A DNA stretch of 17,010 nucleotides, taken from the NCBI GenBank assembly GCA_947424995.1, contig CANDYO010000027.1:1-17010 (forward strand), written 5' to 3'. Positions 5,222-11,993 of this stretch are shown here, in pieces; the stretch's first letter is position 1, and each line of letters starts with the position of its first letter. Below the pieces are notes generated by a model. The model was not told the DNA's origin, did not search any database, and saw only the letters and a program-made list of their open reading frames with translations. A program made the position numbers and the translations under genes. The DNA comes from Rickettsiales bacterium (GTDB lineage: Bacteria; Pseudomonadota; Alphaproteobacteria; Rickettsiales; CANDYO01).

Positions 5222-7996
5222 ATGCTATCAACCAGAGTATTTAAAAGTTCAAGCGCAGCAGTGAGTTATTATTCTCATGGTGATTATTATGGCAGCGAAG
5301 GAGAAGGATATTGGTTTGGTGATGGTGCTAAAGAATTAGGATTATCAGGAGAATTTATCGCTAAAGAAAATAAGGCTTTTATAGATTTACTTGAAGGCAA
5401 AATGCCTAATGGCCAAGTCTTAGCTAGAAAGATCAAAGGTGAATCAGAGCACTGTCCTGGCGTTGATTTAACCTTCTCAGCACCAAAAAGTTTTTCGATT
5501 CAGATGCTTGTTTATTCTAATAATGAGCAAAAGCAAGCAATGGAAGGAGCGTTAACAAAGGCAGTGAATAAAACGCTTAAATACATTGAAGAAAATAATT
5601 ATGTTGTGGCTCGTAAGGGACATAACGGCATAATAAAGGAGCCAATTAATAAACTTACCTTCGCTACCTTTATGCATACTACTAATCGAAATGTTGAGCC
5701 ACAAGCGCATGTTCATTGCCTTTTTGCTAACGCTGCTAAATGCAAAGATGGTAAATTTAGAAGCATTACATTTGATGAAATCTTAAAAAACAATAAGTTT
5801 TTTGGTCAAGTATTTCGTAATGAACTAGCTATCGAGACTAAAAATTTAGGTTATGATATTACGCCTACGACATTAAGCGATGGTAGTGGTTCTTTTGAGT
5901 TAAGCAAAATAGATCAAAAGCTTATTGATGCCTTTTCAACCAGAAGGAAGGAGATTGAAGAATTATGCAAATTCTATAATGTTACGACTAAATCTGGACG
6001 AGATAATATCGTCATTAATTCCAGGAAATCTAAAAGTTTCAGTCCTCAAGAAGATATAGTCAAAGCTTGGGCAATATTAGAGCAAAAAGTGAAGCTAGAA
6101 ATTGCGCAAGAGAATCTACTAAATACAGCTAATGACAGTAAAACTCTATTAGCTATGAATTTACAAGATTTAGTTAAATTATGCGTTGAAGATATCACTC
6201 AACATAAATCAGTATTTACCAAAGAAGAGCTAGCCAGAAAAGTGCTTAAACTTTCTGTGGGTAATAACTCAATTAGAGAAATTGATAGTGAGGTTAAGAA
6301 TCAAGAAACTCAAGGCATATTAATTAGCTCTGGTAATCAGTATACTAGTAAAACTCTATTAATCCAAGAAAAGCAAATTTTAAAACATGCGCAAAATTCT
6401 AAGGCACAAGCAAAGCCACTGGTAGAAGAAAAATATTTTACCGCTCATTATGATAAATTCTGTAAAAGAGAGTCAGCTATAAATCCGGAGTTTCAGATGA
6501 ATAAACAGCAGCAGCAAGTTGCAAAACATATTCTGGCTTCTAAGGATAATATTATTACGGTCGTTGGGCTGCCAGGAGTTGGTAAATCAACGGTATTAGA
6601 TTCTGTGCGAGATATAGCTGATCATAAGGTAAATAAAATTATTCGTCTATTTATTAGACAAGAGAATTTCGAAGGAATGGCGCCAACTGCTTCAGCATCC
6701 AAAACCTTAGGAAATGCTGCTAAAATAGAGTCTAACACGATTCATCATTTTATAGAAAAATACCAAGGCTATTTAGAAGGCAGAGGTAGCAAAGAATCTC
6801 TGCAAGCTTTAAGCCAAACTCACAAAAACACTATTATATTTGTTGATGAAGCATCTCTTATATCCACAAATGTAATGCATAAACTAACTACATTACAGTC
6901 AATGCTGAAGTTTAGAATGGTTTTAGTCGGCGATACTCAGCAATTAGCTGCAGTGGAAGCTGGCAAACCATTTGAACAAATCTTGTCAATAATCAAACCT
7001 ATCGAATTAAAACAAATCGTCAGGCAAAAAGAACAAAGTCATAAGCATGCCATTGTTGCCGCTAGTGGTGGCAAGGTAAAAGAAACTTTTGCTATCCATG
7101 AAAATAATTTTGTAGAAACCAAGGATTTAAGCATAGATGCATCTGCCGTTTATATGCAAGGAGACCAAGAAAAACGGGCAAATACTTTACTTATCTCGCC
7201 AACTAGAGCATTACGTGATGCTATAAATAATCAAATTAGATTAGAGTTACAAGAAGAAGGTAGCTTAAAAGGCTCAGAAATACCATTTACAATCTTAAGG
7301 CAAAAAGATTTAAGCAAAGCAGATGGTCGATTTGTTCAGAGCTATAAAGTTGGCGATATATTGAAGTTCAATAAATCCTATAAAAACAATATCGAGAAGA
7401 ATGAATCCTTGCGAGTTAAAAAGCTAAATTCAATAAGTAACAGTCTTATTTTAGCCAAAGAAAATGGCAAAGACGTTTTATTTTACCTAAAACCACATAT
7501 TGATTATAGCAATAAATTTATCGTTTTTACTGAACAGCAACTAAAACTGCAGGAAGGCCTAAAAATTATCTTTAGCAAAAATAATAAAGAATTTGGACTG
7601 ATAAATTCAGAAACGGCTATTATCAAACAGCTAAACAATAATAACGCAGTTCTTCAATTTGAAAATAATATCAGTAGAGCCATACCATTATCAGCGTTAC
7701 AGCATGTTGATTATGGTTATTGTATAACCGTTCATTCCTCGCAAGGAAAAACTTACGCCAATACCATTGCAGCAATTAACAACCATCCCTTACTCAATGA
7801 ACAAAAATCATGGCTAGTAACTTTATCAAGACATAAGGATGAGATAAAAATTCTGACTCAAGATAAACATGAATTAGAAAAAACCTTGATGAGGAATGAT
7901 GGTCAGAAAATGTCAGCTATTGAACTACAAAAACAAGCAAAAGTTGATAGTAAAATTAATCTCGCTCAAAGCAAGAAGTTTGAGATACAAATGTAA
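5222..7996 (+). CDS. MobF family conjugative relaxase-helicase (TrwC/TraI-like)
   Basis: This bifunctional protein nicks oriT, stays covalently attached to the 5' end through tyrosine and unwinds the strand for transfer. The relaxase domain (about residues 1-280) has tyrosine pairs Y16/Y17 and Y22/Y23 in SYYSHGDYYG. It also has the ELGLSGEF and DLTFSAPKS blocks seen in TrwC, and the metal-binding histidines H152, H163 and H165 (FMHTT, then AHVHC). The RecD-like helicase has Walker A GLPGVGKST (449-457), Walker B FVDEASLI with D542/E543, motif III VGDTQQLAAVEAG, and the late motif HSSQGKT (838-844). At 924 residues it is close to TrwC (966) and complete, with the usual SRHKDE...LTQDKHEL ending, so no F-type C-terminal extension is present. 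aggagc supports the start. All catalytic residues are present, so the enzyme is probably active. Confidence 0.95.
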   Translation: MLSTRVFKSSSAAVSYYSHGDYYGSEGEGYWFGDGAKELGLSGEFIAKENKAFIDLLEGKMPNGQVLARKIKGESEHCPGVDLTFSAPKSFSIQMLVYSNNEQKQAMEGALTKAVNKTLKYIEENNYVVARKGHNGIIKEPINKLTFATFMHTTNRNVEPQAHVHCLFANAAKCKDGKFRSITFDEILKNNKFFGQVFRNELAIETKNLGYDITPTTLSDGSGSFELSKIDQKLIDAFSTRRKEIEELCKFYNVTTKSGRDNIVINSRKSKSFSPQEDIVKAWAILEQKVKLEIAQENLLNTANDSKTLLAMNLQDLVKLCVEDITQHKSVFTKEELARKVLKLSVGNNSIREIDSEVKNQETQGILISSGNQYTSKTLLIQEKQILKHAQNSKAQAKPLVEEKYFTAHYDKFCKRESAINPEFQMNKQQQQVAKHILASKDNIITVVGLPGVGKSTVLDSVRDIADHKVNKIIRLFIRQENFEGMAPTASASKTLGNAAKIESNTIHHFIEKYQGYLEGRGSKESLQALSQTHKNTIIFVDEASLISTNVMHKLTTLQSMLKFRMVLVGDTQQLAAVEAGKPFEQILSIIKPIELKQIVRQKEQSHKHAIVAASGGKVKETFAIHENNFVETKDLSIDASAVYMQGDQEKRANTLLISPTRALRDAINNQIRLELQEEGSLKGSEIPFTILRQKDLSKADGRFVQSYKVGDILKFNKSYKNNIEKNESLRVKKLNSISNSLILAKENGKDVLFYLKPHIDYSNKFIVFTEQQLKLQEGLKIIFSKNNKEFGLINSETAIIKQLNNNNAVLQFENNISRAIPLSALQHVDYGYCITVHSSQGKTYANTIAAINNHPLLNEQKSWLVTLSRHKDEIKILTQDKHELEKTLMRNDGQKMSAIELQKQAKVDSKINLAQSKKFEIQM

Positions 7997-8111
7997 TTTG
8001 GTAATCTAATCTATTGACACTCATAAGACAGAGGAGGTATTTGTTATAAGTTGAGTTTCGTAAAATTTTTCTTACAGCTCGTGCAAGTAGTGTTAGCCAC
8101 TGAAAAACTCA

Positions 8112-8141
8112 TTGAAAATGATGCATAAATAATGTTATAAA
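8112..8141 (+). promoter_or_regulatory. Sigma70-like promoter candidate before the cargo genes
   Basis: ttgaaa (8112-8117), an 18-base spacer and tataaa (8136-8141) lie just upstream of the gene at 8161. They would give a short leader that includes the gggag ribosome binding site (8150-8154). The 164-base gap after the relaxase suggests the cargo has its own transcription. The match is good but such sequences are frequent in A/T-rich DNA. Confidence 0.4.
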
Positions 8142-8160
8142 TTGAGCATGGGAGATAAAA

Positions 8161-8892
8161 ATGGTACTGAATGATAACAAAGTAGAAAAAACAAAGATAA
8201 AATGTAAAGCTCCTATTTACCGAGCATCTGAAAAAATACTAAATTTAGCCATCTATCAACTAGGGACTGAGGATGTGAGCGCTTATAAAGAAAATCTTGA
8301 ACATATGAATGGAATATTTTCTCTCTCATCTTCTTCTGAGCCTTTGTTAAGTGATAGCTTATCATTTAGGCAATACTTACCCGGATTTATTCAAGACAAA
8401 GATAAAATTTTGCCGATATTAGCATATGGAATATTAAGACCTGATCATGGTGAGTTTTCTAAAAATCATTATTTTGGTGGTATGTTTCATGTCATTCAAG
8501 AAAATACGAATAATAATGATTTAGATAGATATTTTGCTACCACAAGATCTTGCAATTCAGGTTGCTCCACAATAACTAGCCATTGGCCATTAAAAAACCA
8601 AATTTATCAAGAACTCAAAACATGGCTCGCGTCTGAAGATGTAGCTAAGATAGCAATGAATATAGATTCAACTCGCTATGATCCTGCTGCGAGTAATGAT
8701 TTATGTGAAGCTCTTGAACTGCTTCATCTTCACAATCAGTATGTTGATTGTTCACAACTAACAAAACAGATAGATTCATCTTATAAAGCCAAGAGCGAAA
8801 AGAGTAAATTATTCTGTGAAGTTCTTGAACTGCTTAATCTTGAGAATCCATATATTGACTGCATAGAATGGGATGGGCCAAGAATTAGTTAA
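8161..8892 (+). CDS. Unrecognised 243-aa cargo protein with an internal C-terminal duplication
   Basis: I do not recognise the family. The protein appears soluble, with no signal peptide or membrane helix. Its middle (about residues 85-145) contains LAYGILRPDHGEFSKNHYFGGMFHVIQ-type sequence rich in aromatic, His and Gly residues, and a CNSGCST segment near 131-137. Near the C-terminus a segment is repeated after 37 residues: LCEALELLHLHNQYVDC and LFCEVLELLNLENPYIDC. The same duplication is visible in the DNA (8704-8750 against 8815-8861). The ATG at 8161 has gggag upstream. It is the first gene of a same-strand cluster of five and has its own promoter candidate. Its neighbours suggest a role in host interaction or as a toxin, but the sequence itself does not show one. 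Confidence 0.7.
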   Translation: MVLNDNKVEKTKIKCKAPIYRASEKILNLAIYQLGTEDVSAYKENLEHMNGIFSLSSSSEPLLSDSLSFRQYLPGFIQDKDKILPILAYGILRPDHGEFSKNHYFGGMFHVIQENTNNNDLDRYFATTRSCNSGCSTITSHWPLKNQIYQELKTWLASEDVAKIAMNIDSTRYDPAASNDLCEALELLHLHNQYVDCSQLTKQIDSSYKAKSEKSKLFCEVLELLNLENPYIDCIEWDGPRIS

Positions 8893-8968
8893 TATAGTTT
8901 TTACCCTTAATAGAAAGAGCAGCAGAATTATCTGGCTGCCAGGCTACTCACAATGAAGGAGATGATTT

Positions 8969-9568
8969 ATGAGTAATTTTATTTTATCACTAAGCGTACA
9001 AGATAAAACCGTAAGTCTCTCAATAAAAAATGAAATGAGACAAAATTGCTATATTTCAGAAAGCTCGATAATGCTAGATGGCTTTAAAAATGATAAGTTT
9101 CAAATTACTCATCAAAGTGGTGAGCATGCCGTCTATCAAGGAGCAACGGTAAAATATTATCCTAAATTAGTGTTATTAAAAAAGGATGAGTTTTTGTCTA
9201 ATGAGATTGATCTATCTAATGCTTATTTATTTCCAAAATCAGGAGAATATTCTATTGATTACTATACTCATGTAAGTTGTTGCCAAGACATAGAAGGAAA
9301 AGACTGTTCATCTTCAGGTATGATTGGGGCATCAACTAATACTTATATGAGCTATAGGCAATATGGATCGCTAACAAGTAAATACCTATGTAGCCCAGAA
9401 AAGCTTGTGGCTTTCGTTACTAGTAAAACTTTTAAAATGCTATCCTATGAGCACCAAACAGATTTAGTTGGAGAAAAGCTGTTATTAAAAATGCAAGATT
9501 GCTTATTAACAGAGGAGCAAGATCAATATAATCTTGAATGCTTAGGACAAGCAATGTTAGATATTTAA
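8969..9568 (+). CDS. Cargo protein with an M35 metallopeptidase-like N-terminal (non-catalytic) beta domain
   Basis: The 199-residue protein has a strand-rich N-terminal region (about 3-105). Its pattern includes LSLSVQDKTVSLSIKNEM, DKFQITHQSGEHAVYQGATV, then LKKDEFLSNEIDLSNAYLF and SGEYSIDYYT. This order resembles the beta-sandwich that precedes the catalytic domain in bacterial and fungal M35 peptidyl-Lys metallopeptidases (xxYxGxxVK, then vDLSxxYxFxxSGxY). The zinc motif HExxH and the later GTxxxD of M35 catalytic domains are absent. A Cys-rich segment (SCCQDIEGKDCSS, about 104-116) and a helical tail follow instead. No signal peptide is apparent. aaggag just before the ATG supports the start. 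It could be an inhibitor, decoy or binding partner, or the remnant of a protease gene; the domain match is from memory of the family. Confidence 0.6.
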   Translation: MSNFILSLSVQDKTVSLSIKNEMRQNCYISESSIMLDGFKNDKFQITHQSGEHAVYQGATVKYYPKLVLLKKDEFLSNEIDLSNAYLFPKSGEYSIDYYTHVSCCQDIEGKDCSSSGMIGASTNTYMSYRQYGSLTSKYLCSPEKLVAFVTSKTFKMLSYEHQTDLVGEKLLLKMQDCLLTEEQDQYNLECLGQAMLDI

Positions 9569-9588
9569 AAAATAAATTGGACTCCAAT

Positions 9589-10359
9589 ATGCCTAAAACT
9601 CAACAAAATGTAGAAGAATTAGATGAAGCTGAAGTATTTAAGGTTCTTTATCAGATAGAACATTATTATGATTCTCTCAATATTGTTTGGTATGCAATTT
9701 TAGCTGGCACAGAATATTTACAATATTTACTTAATAGTCCTATTTTTCAAAAAACACCATCTTATTCAGCATCTAAATTACTAAACCAAAAATTTGAAGA
9801 AGATAATGGCGATATTCCAGTTGGATATATAACCAAGTGGTTTTCTATAGATGACTTAAAGATATTTTTAGATAGCTCCATCTTCTCTAGAATGGATAAT
9901 AGCGGCAGGTTCCTTCAGTATAATATAAGTAATGATAATTCAAAAACATTATTGGATCTAGCTTTAGAAAAATCTCCGGAACATTTAGCTTTATTATTAA
10001 ATTGTGATAATTGTTTAGCTAAGTTCGCCCCAGACCAAAGGCTTGTTATCATGAGCTCAGAAGCATCGCCAATTCTTTATAAAGCTTTTTACATAGGAAA
10101 TGGTTATCCAGAAGTTATTCTAAATAGTGACGTTATCGCAAGCATGCCCCAAGAGCATAAAGCTAAGCTAATTTATGATACTTTGCACTATAGCACTGGT
10201 ATAATTGGTCCTCAGCCAGATCCTTATATAACAGAAATTCCTGATAATTTGCATTTACTAAAAGCCAGTAAAGTATTTATGTCGCTTAATCAAAATATCC
10301 AGCAAAAGCTTCTATTTGGAGAATATATAGAAGGCGCTGGAGTTGAATATGAATTATAA
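9589..10359 (+). CDS. Repeat protein with degenerate 43-residue ankyrin-like units
   Basis: About 256 residues from the ATG at 9589; the same frame also has an ATG at 9538 that would overlap the preceding gene and add 17 residues unlike the repeats. Neither start has a strong ribosome binding site. The protein is alpha-helical and built of roughly five degenerate units, recognisable by GTEYLQYLLNS, IDDLKIFLDSSIF, SPEHLALLLN, GYPEVILNSDVI and NLHLLKASKVF. The best-preserved unit reads KTLLDLALEKSPEHL, matching the repeats in the two downstream genes. No catalytic motif, signal peptide or membrane helix is seen. It is probably a protein-binding scaffold or effector; the partner cannot be read from the sequence. 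The gene ends where a stretch of mobile-element debris starts. Confidence 0.65.
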   Translation: MPKTQQNVEELDEAEVFKVLYQIEHYYDSLNIVWYAILAGTEYLQYLLNSPIFQKTPSYSASKLLNQKFEEDNGDIPVGYITKWFSIDDLKIFLDSSIFSRMDNSGRFLQYNISNDNSKTLLDLALEKSPEHLALLLNCDNCLAKFAPDQRLVIMSSEASPILYKAFYIGNGYPEVILNSDVIASMPQEHKAKLIYDTLHYSTGIIGPQPDPYITEIPDNLHLLKASKVFMSLNQNIQQKLLFGEYIEGAGVEYEL

Positions 10360-10377
10360 GAGGTAAAACAATGAGTA

Positions 10378-10512
10378 ACACTGAATGTAGATTTTATTGC
10401 AGATATCTTAAATAATACTCCTAGGCAAGTATTAGGATTTAAAACTCCCAAAGAATTGTTTCACGCCCATTTATCAGAAGCTCCTTCGTAGTGTGTTGCG
10501 CTAGAAAATTGA
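10378..10512 (+). pseudogene. IS30-family transposase remnant (C-terminal end only)
   Basis: In the frame from 10378 the translation includes VDFIADILNNTPRQVLGFKT followed by PKELFHAHL. This is the conserved end of IS30-type DDE transposases, in which LN.RPR..LGFKTP.E.F follows the catalytic Glu. It runs to an in-frame stop at 10489-10491 and then CVALEN before a second stop at 10510-10512; a VAL-type ending is usual in this family. Only about 40 residues survive, with no DDE residues. Just upstream an ATG at 10371 with agaggt before it opens a frame reading MSNTE before it runs into the IS sequence, which looks like the start of a cargo gene destroyed by the insertion. Confidence 0.7.
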
Positions 10513-10575
10513 CGCCACCATGATAATCAAAATATTTATAAATCTGCAGACAAAAAGGTTGAGATAGAGATGTAA
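10513..10575 (+). pseudogene. Remnant of the C-terminal end of a second MobF/TraA-type relaxase
   Basis: Directly after the IS30 remnant, the frame ending in the stop at 10573-10575 reads RHHDNQNIYKSADKKVEIEM. It resembles the last helicase segment of relaxases (an SRH-type motif followed by an IY or IL strand and a DK segment). It also matches the end of the intact relaxase in this window, which finishes KKFEIQM. The two are similar, not identical, so it would be the tail of a different copy. The fragment is only 20 codons long, so the call is tentative, but position beside IS debris fits decay of an older element. Confidence 0.45.
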
Positions 10576-10784
10576 TAGCGTTCTATTCCGTATCTTCAGA
10601 TCGACAAAAATAACCGACCCAGCCAACTCAGATAAGCAAAATAAATTTTTTTGAATTAAATTTGAAAATTGACTCTAAATATGCTATAGTTTAAATTAAA
10701 TTAATGATTAGACGCTCTCTAAATTGTAAAAGCTTATAGATGAGAAGTCTTAAGGCATTAGAAGAAATAAGAGGTAAAGTAGCC
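10576..10784 (+). promoter_or_regulatory. Leader with sigma70-like promoter for the repeat/protease operon
   Basis: ttgaaa (10662-10667), a 17-base spacer and tatagt (10685-10690) make a good sigma70-type match about 95 bases before the chosen start at 10785. A second -35-like ttgact overlaps the spacer but is too close to the -10 to pair with it. The gene's ribosome binding site is agaggt at 10769-10774. The rest of the stretch is A/T-rich and non-coding. Confidence 0.45.
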
Positions 10785-11987
10785 ATGAACAATACATTAT
10801 TTGAAAAAGCCATAGAAAATGCATATAGTATGGCAGATGTGCATGAATTAAGAAAATTTATTGATAGTGAATTAAGTTCATTATCCATAGAAGAAAGAGT
10901 TGAATTATTAAATAAAAAAGATACCCACGGGTACGGCATTCTTGAGCAAGCCGCAAAGAAATCCCCTGAGCATTTGCAAACATTCTTAAATAGTAATTTG
11001 TTTGAAAATTTAAAAGAAGATGATATATACCAAATATTTACTTCAAAAGACTCTCATCATCATTCTTTTTTAGAAAGAGCTGCTAATACTTCTCCAAACA
11101 ATATTAAGGTTATACTAGACAGTAGTGCTTTTTTAAGCTTAAGTTCTGATTATCAAATTATGCTTTTAATTGATAAAAATGAATATGAAGTTAATTTTAT
11201 TGAACTTGCATTGAAGCATAAGTCATGCGCTTATATTGAGGCAATATTTGATAGCATTGCGTTACAAAAAATGACTTCCAGCGAATTAATGCGAATTTTA
11301 TCCACAAAAGATTCAAATCATCTGAATTTACTAATGGCGGCTAGCGCTAATTCTCCAGATCATCTCAAAGCAGTTTTTAATAAAGATATAATAACTAAAT
11401 TGCCAGCAGTAGAGCTAAATAATTTATTAGTGGAAGAAAAATTTGATGGTAATACATTGCTTACATTTGCAGCAATGAGAGAGCCTATAACTAAATTTAT
11501 TACTATTTTAGATGGTTATGCTGAAGCTCATTTGCCTAAAGAAGATATATTTAATTTATGCACAGAAGAAAATGATGCAGGCCATAGTTTACTAGATATA
11601 ACTCTAACAAAAAGTCATGAATATACTACTTCTTTACTAAACCATGAGCTAATTTATAGGCAACTTAATTTCACGCAGCAAGATAACATTCTAACTATAC
11701 AAAATAATGAAGGACAACCTCTTTTAATTGCAGCTCTTCATAAGTCACCTCAGCATATTGAAGCGATTATTAATAGTAATACGTTTTTTAACCTTCCATC
11801 GGAAGAAAAAAGCTTAGTTTTGCTTCGTAGTCATGACAAAGACGGCAGGACATTTTTAGAAACCTTACATACAAGCTCTGAAGATTATATCCAAGCTGTA
11901 CAAGGTTCTGAGTTATTCTATTCTTTAACTCCAGAATTACGCGGACAAATATTGGAGCAACTTGGGCATTATAACGAAAGCGATTAA
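10785..11987 (+). CDS. Repeat protein with eight regular 43-44-residue ankyrin-like repeats
   Basis: This 400-residue protein is made almost wholly of repeats. Using the SPEH position as anchor, units fall at residues 60, 103, 147, 190, 233, 277, 321 and 364, a period of 43 or 44 throughout. The common pattern is a short loop with D-G or similar, then LLE.AA..SPEHL..ILNS..F..L, then a third helix ending in the next KD. The first two helices look like an ankyrin repeat, but ankyrin units are 33 residues, so the third helix is extra. No enzyme motif, signal peptide or membrane helix is visible. The start at 10785 is chosen because agaggt lies just upstream; an in-frame ATG at 10740 has no ribosome binding site. 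It is followed after six bases by the protease-like gene and probably forms an operon with it. Likely a binding protein or effector; target unknown. Confidence 0.8.
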   Translation: MNNTLFEKAIENAYSMADVHELRKFIDSELSSLSIEERVELLNKKDTHGYGILEQAAKKSPEHLQTFLNSNLFENLKEDDIYQIFTSKDSHHHSFLERAANTSPNNIKVILDSSAFLSLSSDYQIMLLIDKNEYEVNFIELALKHKSCAYIEAIFDSIALQKMTSSELMRILSTKDSNHLNLLMAASANSPDHLKAVFNKDIITKLPAVELNNLLVEEKFDGNTLLTFAAMREPITKFITILDGYAEAHLPKEDIFNLCTEENDAGHSLLDITLTKSHEYTTSLLNHELIYRQLNFTQQDNILTIQNNEGQPLLIAALHKSPQHIEAIINSNTFFNLPSEEKSLVLLRSHDKDGRTFLETLHTSSEDYIQAVQGSELFYSLTPELRGQILEQLGHYNESD

Positions 11988-11993
11988 AAATAA

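Noticed and set aside
8161..9568. The two first cargo genes as a classical toxin-antitoxin pair
   Set aside because: Both are larger than usual for such pairs, are separated by 76 bases and show no known toxin fold or DNA-binding antitoxin motif.
9538..9588. ATG at 9538 as the start of the first repeat protein
   Set aside because: It overlaps the end of the previous gene by 31 bases, lacks a ribosome binding site and adds residues unlike the repeats; the ATG at 9589 is preferred, with moderate certainty.
10785..11987. Standard ankyrin repeat protein
   Set aside because: The period is a steady 43-44 residues, not 33, and the classic GxTPLHxAA start is missing, so I describe it as ankyrin-like only.
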